This document shows positions 43,840 through 54,243 of a DNA stretch of 54,243 bases, piece after piece (positions within the stretch are counted from its first letter, which is position 1; each line of letters opens with the position of its first letter). The notes beneath the pieces are model-generated. The model did not search any database. It had not been told where the DNA came from and saw only the letters and a program-made list of their open reading frames with translations. Origin of the DNA: Gnetum montanum (taxonomy: Eukaryota > Streptophyta > Gnetopsida > Gnetales > Gnetaceae); assembly GCA_015680685.1 (NCBI GenBank), contig MNCI01029116.1, positions 1 through 54,243 of the forward strand, given 5' to 3'. The position numbers were made by a program, and so were the translations under genes.

Positions 43840-44885
43840 AGTTTGTTGGTGTGTACCTAATGTAGATCAATTGTGCTTTCTCTAGGATGCTCATGAAGGT
43901 CCTTGTGGGGGCCACTATGCTGGGAGATGCACAACCATAAAAATCTTGATGGTAGGGTACTATTGGGCTAGAATCTTTAGGGATGCCCACCAATTTGTGC
44001 AATCCTGTGAGTGTTTTCAAGGAGATGGTGGGATGATTGCATATATGGAGGGTCCTCAATAGTGAATTCAACTATTGAAACCATTTGACATATGGAACAT
44101 AGATTTCATGGGTCCCATCACACCCATGTTTAACAAAAAGGCATATATAATCGTTGTCATTGACTATTGTACCAAATGGATAGAAGCAATAGTCATCATC
44201 AACTATACATCATCCATTGCTACTCAATTTGTACAAAAAAATGTTGTGAATAGGTTTAGGGTGCCATGTGCACTAACTTATGATAACAGAACCCATCTTA
44301 AAGGTGCTACTTTTTGAAAACTCATGTAATGCTTGGGGGTTGAACTTAAATTAATAACACCCTATCACCCCAAGCCAATGGTCAAGAAAAGGTGGCTAAC
44401 AAGGAGATCACAAAGATTGTAACAAGAATTATTAGCAAAATGTAGGAGAGATTGGAGCATGAAACTTAATGATGCCCTTTGGGCCTATTTCTCAGCATGG
44501 AAACTCCCTATTGGCTACTCTCCCTATGAGTTGGTATATGAAAAAATTTCAATGCTTCTAATTCAATCCAAAAGTCTAGCATAAAAAGAAAGAATAATCA
44601 ACCTAAATGTGCTAGATTAAAGTCAATTAGTAGTCCTATCCTTAAATGAAGTGCACAAGGTATTCAACAAACAACATCATGACCTTAGGATACAGAAAGA
44701 GAAATTTCAATTGGGAGATAAGGTTCTTTATTGGAATCCCACACACATATCTCAATGAACCAAATTCCAAACATTATGAGAGGGTCCTTATATAATTAAT
44801 GAAACCTTTTCTTCTAGGATCATGATCTTATAGAAACTTGAAATCCAAAATAGGAAGCAATTGATCAACATCTAATAGATAAAGC
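43840..44885 (+). pseudogene. A2 integrase
   Basis: Zinc region at about 43885-44030 (DAHEGPCGGHYAGRCTTIKI, then SCECFQ). Core at 44075-44317: MKPFDIWNIDFMGPITPMFN (first Asp), then YDNRTHLKGATF, where the usual DNG is DNR. The third block at about 44360-44400 lacks the catalytic Glu context (HPKPMVKKRWL by frame). The C-terminal tail at about 44695-44880 reads REKFQLGDKVLYWNPTHIS, as in element F. Inactive. Confidence 0.8.
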
Positions 44886-44899
44886 AGTTGGTAATGAAT

Positions 44900-45480
44900 T
44901 TGTGTTGTATGAATGGATATATTAAATGATAAGGGAATTTTTTATTGACATTTATTATTTTTGGAAGGCTTAAGATGATGTGGAATTGCTTGCTAGGTAT
45001 AAGAGATAATAGTTATACAAGTGGATCCTCTCCAAAGTAGGCTCAAGCCCTTAATTCCCTTGTATAACCATGTCTAAAAGTGTCCTTAGGAACTCAAGGA
45101 GTTGAATGTAATGTATACCTAATTAGCAAAACACACATGTTAGTATCACCAAGGTTGGAAAATTACACTATGGTATACAAAGTCACAAGTTATGATTATT
45201 CATACCATGAGATGAAATGGACTTGGAAGGGATTGCAGAAATTGGGATGTGAAGTTTCTTATGATAGGCATAATGAAGTATTATGTTTTGTTAGTCGTTA
45301 AAGTAATAATTAGACTTTCTATCTAGGATTCAAACCAAGTCTAGACCACATTCCAGTGATATCACATGATTTCATCTCATGGAGGTACAACCATAAGACT
45401 ACCACTATTGCAAGGGGTATATTGTCCAAGGAAGGAGTTTATTCATTGTACTTTTTTATTTTTTTGATTCTTAAGAAGTC
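44900..45480. other. Unresolved junction between A2 (plus) and D (minus)
   Basis: A2 coding ends near 44885, and D-type 3' sequence on the minus strand is seen from 45615 down to at least 45486. No A2 3' LTR was found between them. The ORF at 45080-45301 (73 residues, ending WKGLQKLGCEVSYDRHNEVL) is open but has no family I recognise. Confidence 0.4.
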
Positions 45481-45485
45481 TCCTA

Positions 45486-45615
45486 CCTTAAGGCATGGGT
45501 AACATGTTTTTCTAGGGGGGCCCCATAGAAATTTATTCTATGCATGAAATTTATCTTTATCTATGTCAGCCTTACCAGAGGAATACCTTCAGGCATGGAT
45601 AACATGTCTTTCTAG
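45486..45615. repeat. Two 30-bp copies exactly 100 bp apart
   Basis: A 30-bp block containing GGCATGGRTAACATGTYTTT occurs at 45486-45515 and 45586-45615. The reverse complement of the same block is at 18650-18679 in element F. Confidence 0.8.
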
Positions 45616-46332
45616 CAGCATGAAAAGATAGCACTGATTTTACTCTTGCTCCCTTTTGTTGTTAGATGTACAAGGATATAATACAACCTAAGAAACATGA
45701 TACAACTCACAACAATAATCCAAGAGAATCCACAAATTCCCTTGATGTCACACCCTTTGCATTCCCACTTAGTTCTTTACTTTTCTGTCCAGGCATAATG
45801 ATCACAATTTTATTCTTAGTATTATGGTGCAAAGAATATCATTATGGCCATGGTAAGAACCTCTTATTAGTGGAATGGATAGATGGATGTTGTGGTCTAA
45901 CTATTCAAATAATCAGTTCCTTATGACTTGATAACATAAGGAAATCTTCACCTTATTAGACTACATCTTTCCTTATTCTTAATGTATTTTATTAACAATC
46001 AAAATTAATTACAGTAACATGAAAATAAAGTATGAAAAAGATAGTAAGGATTGGAAAAAGAGGTAAAGGATGAAAAATTTTAAAGAATGAAAAATCATTA
46101 AAGAATTGAAAATGTAAAAGAATATAAAAAATTTAAGAAATGAAAAATTATAAAAGAATGAGGAAATATCAACAAATGTGAAAACATGAAAAGAAAATGA
46201 AAAATTTAGTAAAGTACCTATGATTCCAGATCGACACCCCCACGATTATTATAAAGATTGGTCAAATGGTAGATTGGGTAGATTTCTTGGAATGTTCATA
46301 GTAGAATTTGACTTGTTGGATATTGACAAGAA

Positions 46333-46426
46333 GGAGCTTATGTGGATAGGATGGGTGGTAGATATTAAGGCACTAGATNGGGAGCTTATGTGGATAGGAT
46401 GGGTGGTAGATATTAAGGCACTAGAT
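46333..46426. other. 46-bp exact duplication around a single N
   Basis: 46333-46378 and 46381-46426 are identical, separated by N at 46379 and one G. This looks like two contig ends with an unmerged overlap rather than biology. Confidence 0.75.
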
Positions 46427-46429
46427 GGA

Positions 46430-47480
46430 TAAGTGGCTTGAATAATGTATGCTCCCTCCCAATGTTTTTGGAATTTAGCTTTTTAGAATAAATGATGAGG
46501 ATTATAGTAAAGGACCCTATCACTCAGTTGTATAGTTACTTGTCTTATTCATGTATTGTGCCTAAGTTTGGAGTAATATTTTTGGATCTCATTACTCATG
46601 AGTGCTACAAGCCTATTTTCATCTAAAAGATTTAGATTCATGAGACATTCTTTTTGGGCTAAGCTCAAATCAAGGTCAAGTTCACTAGTAGTAGCTAGAG
46701 TGTGAAGCTCTACCTGCATGGGAAGTGTTGGCAACTTACTGTAAACTAACTCATATGGTGAGTATCATATAGGTAGCTTCAAAGATGTCCTATAGGCCCA
46801 TACAACATCATTAAATTTAGTACTCTAGTCCTTTCTAAACTTACTAACTATCCTAATTAGTATCCTAGTAATTCCCCCATCAGTAAATTCAGCTTGATCA
46901 TTTGCTAGGGGATGATATGGTGTTGTTAGCTTATGGTTCACCGCAAGTTGTTACATGAGTTTTTTAAATGTAGAACCAATGAAATAAGTCTTGTTGTCTA
47001 ATATGAGCATTTGTGGTACTTCAAATCTATTTACTACATGTAGTTCTAAAAATTTGGTAGTTGTCTTTGCTGTACAGTCTTTTACTGATGTTGCCTCTAC
47101 CCACTTCATATAGTAATTCACAGTCACAATGATGTATGCCTTTCCATTCAACATTAGTTATATGAACCCCATAAAATAAATTCCCCATATGTCAAAAGGT
47201 TTAAGTAATTGTATTCATTATTGTGATCCTTCATATTTAGCTATAATTCCTCCATCTCTTTGGCATCACGCATAAGCTTATGTAAAAGTGTGGGCATCTT
47301 TGAACAAGGTAAGCCAAAAGTAGCCTTCCATCATTAGCTTGAGTGTTATTTTGTGCCCTATGTAGTGGCGACCACATGGGCCTTCATGGGCATCCTGTAA
47401 GAATCTATGTTGGTTACATTTTGGCACACATTAGCTAACTAGTCCATCAACACAAATGTTCTATAAAGTACCATTGATTT
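46430..47480 (-). pseudogene. Element D integrase
   Basis: Minus strand. Zinc region at about 47400-47230 (DAHEGPCGRHYIGHKITLKL, then WLTLFKDAHTF). The core is around 47154-46951: MLNGKAYIIVTVNYYMKWVE, then QMLILDNKTYFIGSTF with DNG changed to DNK. The helical part before the C-terminal domain is at 46734-46549 (LDLDLSLAQKECLMNLNLLD ENR-type motif), and the tail DRVLYYNPHHLF / KHWEGAYIIQATYPSSALIS is at about 46500-46390. Stops are frequent. Confidence 0.8.
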
Positions 47481-47499
47481 CTGTATATTTATTTTTCTC

Positions 47500-48950
47500 T
47501 ATGAAGGAATTGTTCTTGTTGTTTCTTAGTCTGTTCGTTAGGAAGCTCTTATGTTGATAGATAAGTTAGATATTTTGTAGTTCATGGATTCCCTATTGAA
47601 TTTACAACTTGTACTATTTTGGTAAACATATCTTTATCAGGGAATCAGTCTGATAACGGTTCTACTTGATCCTTGGAATCCCATTTTAGCCTTGATAGAT
47701 GATTAGCTATCACATTTTTTGTTTCCTTTTTTTCGATCATTGTGATATCAAATTCTTGTAGGATAACAAGACATCTTATCATTCTAGGATTAACCATTGG
47801 TTTGTTCATGAGAAATCAGATGACATTATGATTGGTATGGACATAGATCTAATACTCAAGCACATACTGTCTAAACTTCTCAAGTGCATACATCATAGTC
47901 ATGAACTCATTTTTTGTTGTGTTATAGTTTAGTTATGCCCCAATGATACTTCTACTAGCATAATGTATGTAATAATGTCTCTTCTCATCATCTAATTATG
48001 TGAGTACTACATCAAGTGCATAGTTTGAAGCATCAATCATGATGTGAAAAGGCTTGGACCAATCTAGAGCTTGAAGGATTGGTGTTTCAACTGGTTTCTA
48101 CTTTGAAGCTTCAAATTCCTTTTTGCATGACTCTATCCATTTGAAGGATGCATCCTTCTTATGGTCTAGGATGGTATAGTGTTGGGACATGCACACTTCA
48201 CATGATTAAGAAAAATTTTCTATAAATATTCTTTAATATCCTATGTGCCCCAAGCATGATCTTACATCTTTTACTGTTTGTGGCCTTTGAGTGATATTTT
48301 GTATGACTATAATATTCTTAGGATCTACCTCAATAACTTTATAGAAGATATTATTTCCCAACACTATACTATCCTGGACCATCAGATGGCTCTTCTACCA
48401 ATTGAGCTTGAGATCGGTTTCCACATATCTTTTTAGCACCTACTCTAATTGGTCTAGTGCTTACTTGTAGTCTATCCCATATGTCAAAAAATCATCCATA
48501 AACACCTCAACACCATTTCCAATATCCTTCTAGAAGATTCTTAATACTAGTCTTTGAAAGGTAGTTGGTGCATTACAAATATTGAAGGACATTTTCTTGT
48601 AGGCAAATGTTTCCCATGGATTGGTGAATGTTGTTTTCTCCTGGTCTTCAAGTGAAATGTGCACCTAATTGTATTTGTTTTATCCATCCAAAAACTATAA
48701 TATTCATGTCCTACAATGGTGTCTAGGACTTGTTCAAAAAATGATAGAGGAAAAATGATCCTTGAATGTAGCAGTGTTCAACATCCAAAATTTAATGCAA
48801 ACTTGTCAGTTGTCCCCCTTCTTTAGAACAATTACTAAGCAACTAACACATTCAATATCTATAATAGGATAGATGAATCTTACCCTTAGAAATTTCTCTA
48901 ACTCTTACTTTACTTATTTTAGTTTAGGATTGAGCCTTCGTTAGGGTATT
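47500..48950 (-). pseudogene. Element D reverse transcriptase and RNase H
   Basis: Minus strand. The RT catalytic box reads GVEVFMDDFLTYG near 48515-48480, with both Asp kept. Downstream on the minus strand RNase H is seen at about 47940-47690 (YNTTKNEFMTMMYALEKFRQ, then FLMNKPMVNPRMI and NVIANHLSRLKWDSKD). The upstream RT blocks (about 48900-48560) are recognisable but split by frameshifts. Inactive. Confidence 0.78.
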
Positions 48951-49521
48951 GTGGTTTAACTACGAGATCAGTATATATCCAATGTTGACAAATTCATGGA
49001 TCATTTCTTGTGATCTCATCATAAGACCATGCAAATGTTGTGGGCCATCTATTAATAATCTCTAGAAACTTAATCTTTTGTTATTCTTTCAAATTGGCAT
49101 TGATTATTATTTGCTTCTTATTATTTAAAAATTCATATTCCAATGTAGCTCGTAGGACCTTCAGTTTCAATGGTTTTGGTTCCATAGTATCTAGGATCTC
49201 CAAGTGTCCCTAGTCTATCTCTTCCTCTTGATTGATTCATTGGTAGGAGTGTCTTTCCTTTAACTATTATAACTTATTAGTCTCTCTAACATAGCCACTA
49301 ACAATTTGTTCTACTGGTACCATGTATTTATTGAATTCAATCTCTTCATTTGTGATCAGGCACTAGGTGCCTTCTTGTTGTGTGGCTACCACATACAAAT
49401 ATTTTTGCACACATAGTTCCTCTACATATTTATTGCATGCTTTGGTATCCTCTCATTTGATGGCCCATATTCTTTGCATGCAATTACACCCATTATCAAT
49501 GTATGCAATACATGAAACTCT

Positions 49522-49960
49522 TCACCTTTTTATAATACCAACTTCATATTCCTTAAACATCTCTAAGGACAGGTCACGAATTCCAAGCTTAGCTTCAATA
49601 GCGCTAAGCCAAGATCTTTCCATAATAATTGGAAATTCTTCCTTATTTTCCCCCATATGAATGATGAGAAAATTCATAGTGTAAGACCAACCACTGATGG
49701 TTATAATCACATTGTCCACTTGTCCTAGTGGAATGGTGATTGACTAGTCTACAATCTCTAATCAAATGTTACTCTTATTTAGAAATGATAGAATATAGTC
49801 TTGATACATGCCTTATGAGATTAGGTTCACTTCTAACCCAGAATCAAGTAAAGCTTTGCATGGTTTCTACCTTACTATCTGGAGGTAAGCTAAGAGACTT
49901 CTTGGATCAATTCACTTTTGTGGAAGGGCTCCTGTCTTTATCCAATGAATGATTGTTTGA
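49522..49960 (-). pseudogene. Element D protease
   Basis: Minus strand. The open part at 49719-49522 reads MDNVIITISGWSYTMNFLII, then EFPIIMERSWLSAIEAKLGI. It matches the A2 protease segment NTIYEWSYPTDFLVIKVENC / DFPIIIGRTWLSTIDVRM position by position. The catalytic segment upstream (about 49950-49830) is decayed. Confidence 0.75.
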
Positions 49961-51583
49961 GTGAGCATGAAATTTATGACATTTGGATTTTATCAAGATA
50001 AAATTTTGTTGTGTTGAGAAGGATTGGATGTTAATGGGATGGAACTATATGTGCTTCCCATTCGTTGAATCTTTTTAGGACTCATTCGAAAGAATGATTT
50101 TTTCCTAGTTTATGATTCATATGTGATCACCTCCTCTTATGTATTAACCATCCTTGTTGCATTTTTTTGGCATTTTTTTTACTATATTTGTGATGGGAAT
50201 TCTCCCTACATGATAGGAGGTGGCATTAGTGGTAAACAATTCAGGTGTTGGTTTGAACCAACTACTGATGGATGCATATACGAGTTTGAATTTGTTCTTG
50301 GTGGTGTTGGTGTATGGTAATTAGTTGGGTAGTATTGTGAAGTTTGGACAACAAAATTACTAGGAGAGATTGAATGTTGTACAAAATATCCATATGGATT
50401 TGGCTACATGTATGGATATTGTTGGCAAGGTGGTGGCATGGCCCATGATTGGGGTTATTTCCACTCTTGGTAGTATTGTTCTTGTGGCTATGGCAAAGCT
50501 CCACTAGGATAGGATGTTGGTTGCAAGTTTTTATTGTAGTTACCTTGAAGATAAGGTAACCTTTTGGGCATTTGTTTCTTAAAAAATTTGGGATTAAGTG
50601 CATATGCCGCTATCTCTTGTAAATGTGCCATTATTGAACAACATCCCTTGGGATGTTCATATTGGCACATGACACATCCTTTCTCATTGGTGGAGCTTGT
50701 GTTTGAACACTCAACCACTAAAGCCACTTTTCTCTTTTATCCAAGATCTTTCTTCTTTTTCTTATTCTTGACTTTTTTAAAGGCTTTCTCTTTTCTCTCC
50801 TCCACAATCTTCAATGTTGTTGTGAATTTTTCATCTATTGATTTTCACATTTTCTATACCTTTGCTGTGATGTTAGTTACAGATTTATAAATTTCCAAAT
50901 TCTTCATTTGGATGACCTATTCCAAGGTTTGTTCCTCTTGAGTGTCACAAACTTGTGAATCTCTTTTCTTGATAGATTGATCTCTATTATATTCTTCAGT
51001 TGATTCTCTCTTTCATCATTCACCTTTCTCCTTTTCCACTTGGTCAATTACTCTTTGGATTTGATGTATAGTCATTTTAGATAATTAGCCTTGGGATCAT
51101 AAACCCTAAGGATCTCTTTGGTCTTATTCCTTAACCCATCTACAATGTGGCTTAGCTATTTCTATTATAAGAATCCATAGCTTAGGTTTCTATGTAGTAG
51201 TGAATAGTACCTACCCATTGACACATCAAGGTTTCATGAGTCCCTTGCTTCTATTTTTGGATTTTTTTCCTAAAATTGAACACCCATGAGTCATAAGTAA
51301 GTTTGATACTTATCATTGAAGATCTCTAACATGGTACTCCATCTTCTAATTGATTTAGGTTTGAGTGATCTATACTAGCTCTCTGCCTCTTTCGCAAGTG
51401 TTTGTAGCAATAGCTTCAACTTTTGCTAGTCACTTTCAATATTCTGTAGGGCATAAGCATCATGGAAAGCTTGGAGCTGGTGTTGTGGATCCACATTATA
51501 ACCACCCTCAAACCTTGACATGTTATTCATATTGAGCCATTTAAGATGGCTATCTCTCACATGCCTAGTTGGTATATGTATAG
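49961..51583 (-). pseudogene. gag: Element D gag, interrupted by A3
   Basis: Minus strand. The capsid entry is at 51583-51426 (RHVRDSHLKWLNMNNMSRFE, then GGYNVDPQHQLQAFHDAYAL), the equivalent of A3 53690-53820. The capsid core at about 51340-51070 is broken. The zinc knuckle CVMCQYEHPKGCC (C-x2-C-x3-H-x4-C) lies at about 50670-50630, followed by ALNPKFFKKQMPKRLPYLQG and a Gln/His/Asn-rich tail. The reading stops at 51583 where the A3 LTR begins, so the N-terminus should resume beyond the window. Confidence 0.78.
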
Positions 51584-51608
51584 TGATGAGACGCGATTCA
51601 CATGAGCT

Positions 51609-51683
51609 GCGATATTGCATCCCATGCGATATCGTGCACGTGATATCGCATCGTCCCTTGCGATGTCGCATACGCAATATCGC
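51609..51683. promoter_or_regulatory. GCGATATCGC palindrome array in A3 U3
   Basis: Five copies of GYRATRTYRY-type palindromes (GCGATATTGC, GCGATATCGT, GTGATATCGC, GCGATGTCGC, GCAATATCGC) start at 51609, 51626, 51640, 51660 and 51674, spaced 17, 14, 20 and 14 bp. They lie directly upstream of the TATA box at 51700, as in A1. Confidence 0.78.
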
Positions 51684-51699
51684 GGTCCACCGCCAAATC

Positions 51700-51707
51700 T
51701 ATAAATA
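51700..51707 (+). promoter_or_regulatory. A3 LTR TATA box
   Basis: TATAAATA, 17 bp downstream of the palindrome array, matching the A1 position. Confidence 0.65.
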
Positions 51708-52631
51708 AGAGGTGGAACTCCCCTTATTTCCCATCCTAAGTTAGAAGTAGGGAAACTCTGGTAGTTTCATCACTCCAGGAATAGAATATTTTCCATGTGC
51801 CTACAGTAGGAGTCCTAAAAGTGAACGGATCTTTATTCGAGCAACATTGTACCTAAAAAAAAGTTGTGTATGGAAATAAAGATGAGCTTCTTGGATAAAC
51901 CTTGTAGTGCATGGAATAGGATTTTATTTATTATTTTCTCTCTCACCTTTAAACTCCTAGAATGCGATATGAGTACGACTTGATTATGAGCATCTATGGA
52001 TGTGTACGGTTAGTCAAGAAATTGGCTGCTCATTGCATGCGATCTAAGTACGACTTGATTACGAGCATCTAGTGTGACTATTTGGTAACCTAGTGGCGTA
52101 TCTAGGATCTATGCTTGGTAATCCCAATGGTAGTCGAACACCTCGATGTGTACGATTAGTCAAGGAATCGGCTGCTCATCGCACTTAGGCTAGATAGATT
52201 CTCTCAACCCTTTCCTCCTAGTTAAGTACCTCAGTATGACCACTTCAAGCATGTGCATTACGAGCAGTGATCCCAACAACAATTAGCATTTGGTAGTCGT
52301 GATTGCATCGGTTCAGGGTGTGTACAGTAAGTGGGAATGGATGCTGATGCTAGTTAATTTAGACTTAGTTCATTAGTTAGAGTTAGTTAGTTTCTCAACC
52401 CTTGACCTCAATAGCATAGGAGAAAAACATAAAAAGATATAAAAATCATATACCTCAGACTTACTTAACCATACACCGTGATAACTACAGGTAAGTCTAG
52501 GAAGACAATGAATGATTAACCCTAAGTATTCCATGGGGCGTGTAGGCGCTTAGTCTGCGGAGTTCGATCGGATCGCGCGTGCTACGCTCGTTTCATATGG
52601 TTGAGGGTAGGGGTACCTCGCCACTCATCAT

Positions 52632-52649
52632 TGGCACCGTTGCCAGGGA
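52632..52649 (+). other. A3 primer binding site (tRNA-Asp type)
   Basis: TGGCACCGTTGCCAGGGA differs at two positions from the complement of the plant tRNA-Asp 3' end (TGGCGCCGTTGCCGGGGA). Confidence 0.88.
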
Positions 52650-52771
52650 CTAAGTGTTTGTGTGCTGAATAGAACATAAAGGATATCACTCACATCGTTG
52701 GGAGCCTAAACGAACCTTCAGGTTAATCAAGATAAAAAATCTTATAACGGTGAAATAGCACACCGATAACA

Positions 52772-54243
52772 ATGTCTTCTTCTCATAAGAGCAACTCACC
52801 ACCTAAGGACCATACACGAGATAGTCGGAAACATAAAACACATAGCCAAAATTAGCCAAGTCTTAAACAATACAAGATAATTTATACTCATCCCGATGAG
52901 TATATTCCAAAATTTACCTTTATCCTCCATCAAGATGAACAACTGCGATGGAGAGATTTGCAAGGTAACATCGTGTTACCCCTAGATCGATCAGTATCTC
53001 ACATGCTTTTCCGTGCCTTGGCATAGATTGGAATGACTAAATTATATGCTGAATACATTGTGGAAGACTTTGATATGGGGGATTATCATCCCATAGAAGC
53101 ACAACTTATGAGGGACTCAAGGCAGGAGAGTCAACATATACTTTTTAAGGGCAAAGATCCACACGTCCTTAGTGAAATAGAGGATGAGGAACCCCTTATA
53201 ATGGGTTCTTTAGCAAATGATGTTCCCCCTCCTAATGATGGTGAGGAGGTAGGGTATCAGAACCTATGATCAACGATACATAACCATGGTTCTGATGCCC
53301 ATGAACACCAACTGTTCACAGAGGGAACAACCACTCATGCTAAGGACGGGCACTTAGATCATCACGACGATCAGGGCCGTAGCACCAAAGAGAAGGCAAG
53401 AAACATCGTCATGGCAATGGTTCCCCTTCTTATTTTCCTTCTTCACATCACTCACCCTCTCCTTCCACATCTAGGCACAGCCATCATGAACACAATGGAG
53501 AGGATAAAGGTAGCCAAAACAAGAGACCTCGACGGGAAATTCGAGAGAAAGGACAAGGGCAAGGATGTAGGGAGTGTAGGGAACAACGCAGACATCATAG
53601 GCGTCATGAAAGAGACGATCATGACAAGCCCCTACTCACAACCTGAAGTATGCTTAACATAATGGAGGCAGTTAGGATTCCCACAAGGCATTTAAAAGAT
53701 AGTCGGATCAAACGTTTAGACATGAACAATATCCCATGATTTGAAGGGGGATACAACGCAGATCTGCAAAATCATTTATAGGAATTCCACGATGCCTATG
53801 CCTTGTAGAATATAGAAAATGAGTGGCAAAAACTTAAGTTGTTCCCAAGCACACTCACCAAAGAAGAAGAGGGTTGGTACCGGTCCTTAGAACCAGAAAC
53901 CATCAGGAGGTGGAGTACGATGCTAGAATTGTTCAATGATAAGTATCAGACATACTCTAGAGTGTCCAATTTATGTAAGCAGATCCAAGGCTGGAAGCAA
54001 GGTACTCATGAACCCTTGGATGCTACCATGGCCCGCTACTACACATTGTTACATCATTGCCTGGGCCATGGATACGCTTAGCGGGATCAACTTCGCCACA
54101 TCTTGGATGGGCTAAGGCATGAAATTAGAAGAACCCTTGGGACTTATGCCCAAGGGAGACTCTCACAACTTAGAGCCCATGAAGTACATTTCTTGTTGGA
54201 ACAAGTAGCAAAAGAAGAAGGTGAGCTACAAAAAAGGGAAAGT
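52772..54243 (+). pseudogene. gag: A3 gag polyprotein (partial, few stops)
   Basis: The start at 52772 (MSSSHKSNSPPKDHTRDSRK) is in frame with the open stretch at 53033-53266. The N-terminal part reads YKIIYTHPDEYIPKFTFILH, LDRSVSHMLFRALA and GMTKLYAEYIVEDFDMGDYH. The His/Ser/Arg-rich linker (53280-53650) changes frame. The capsid domain from about 53690 is RHLKDSRIKRLDMNNIP, then FEGGYNADLQNHL, NIENEWQKLKLFPSTLTKEE, TMLELFNDKYQTYSRVSNLC and RYYTLLHHCLGHGYA. It continues with only a stop at 54079 to the window edge (RTLGTYAQGRLSQLRAHEVH). The few stops are mostly single C-to-T or G-to-A type changes of CAG or TGG codons. Confidence 0.82.

Larger units (their letters stand above)
19850..44900 (+). 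mobile_element. Athila-like Gypsy element A2, split by element C
   Basis: Left half 19850-23991: LTR, primer site, gag, protease. Right half 41906 to about 44900: RT, RNase H, integrase. The codon ending at 23991 continues in the same frame at 41906 once element C and one target duplication copy are discounted. The 3' LTR was not found; the element gives way to minus-strand element D somewhere between 44900 and 45480. Many stops in all genes. Confidence 0.85.
45481..51583 (-). mobile_element. Gypsy element D (A-like), minus strand, cut by A3
   Basis: Read from 51583 downward: gag, protease, RT, RNase H, integrase, then a non-coding part with a tract that is T-rich on the minus strand (46210-46010). 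This last order also follows the integrase tail of F. Element A3 is inserted in the gag at 51583/51584. The 5' LTR should lie beyond the right edge, and a 3' LTR was not seen. Gene content and wording are close to A1-A3, though its RT box is better kept than that of A2. Confidence 0.8.
51584..52630 (+). repeat. A3 5' LTR, 1,047 bp
   Basis: Begins TGATGAGACG and ends CCACTCATCA (inverted pair TGATGAG/CTCATCA). TATA box TATAAATA at 51700-51707. Colinear with the A1 LTR and in its R/U5 part with A2. Within U5, GCATGCGATCTAAGTACGACTTGATTACGAGCATC-type phrases recur (about 51960-52000, 52025-52070), a short internal repeat. Confidence 0.88.
51584..54243 (+). mobile_element. Athila-like element A3, 5' LTR plus gag (runs off window)
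   Basis: LTR 51584-52630, primer site 52632-52649, leader, and gag from 52772 to the window end. It is inserted into minus-strand element D. Its gag has the fewest stops of the A family in this window, so A3 is probably the youngest member here. Confidence 0.88.

Noticed and set aside
45080-45301. Env-like gene behind the A2 integrase
   Set aside because: Only 73 codons, no signal peptide, no membrane segment and no match in the equivalent region of the sister elements.
46220-46432. Plus-strand ORF MIPDRHPHDYYKDW
   Set aside because: It is the opposite-strand shadow of the decayed end of element D and crosses the doubtful N junction.

Overview
This window looks like a repeat-dense intergenic region of a large seed-plant genome, probably a gymnosperm (inferred from style, not proven). 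Almost everything recognisable is Ty3/Gypsy LTR retrotransposon sequence of two kinds: Athila-like elements (tRNA-Asp primer sites, CCHC zinc knuckle, long non-coding 3' part) and one Tat-like element (second RNase H). No intact host gene was found; there are only fragments of a PPR gene, a Rab GTPase gene and a GH31 glycosidase gene. Most retroelement ORFs are broken.

Layout. 1-2791: element A1 (minus strand), 5' LTR plus gag, inserted into an older LTR-like repeat B (2792-3106). 4925-6162 and 9944-~14400: Athila-like element E, split by a 3,781-bp insertion (6163-9943) with a perfect 5-bp target duplication (ATAAG). That insertion carries the PPR and Rab fragments and another copy of repeat B. 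15320-15930: GH31 fragment. ~16250-19849: element F, deleted to primer site plus integrase tail. 19850-23991 and 41906-~44900: element A2, split by the 17.9-kb Tat-like element C (23992-41900, target duplication GTGCA, two full LTRs, 626-bp N gap over the RT). ~45480-51583: minus-strand element D (integrase, RT, protease, gag), interrupted in gag by element A3 (51584 to the window end).

The most interesting object is element C. Between its protease and reverse transcriptase it carries, on the opposite strand, what reads as a complete spliced gene (TATA box 35486-35495, candidate ATG 35233, eight exons, stop at 30780). All introns are GT-AG, and exons 2-8 join in one phase-consistent frame of about 1,035 codons interrupted by three stop codons. 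The gene's own 5' region, the element's leader and the U3 of both LTRs are packed with the same palindromic motif built on CAGCGTATACGCTG. Arrays of a TAAACT-containing repeat lie at both ends of the gene and again after the integrase. I infer a self-targeting accessory factor, by analogy with transposons that encode a protein binding their own short motifs; this is untested. The unrelated A elements have a similar layout: palindromic GCGATATCGC arrays just upstream of the LTR TATA box.

Limits: exact LTR limits are firm only where TG...CA ends and target duplications could be read (element C, the 6163-9943 insertion, LTRs of A1, A2 and A3). All homologies are by eye, without database search.
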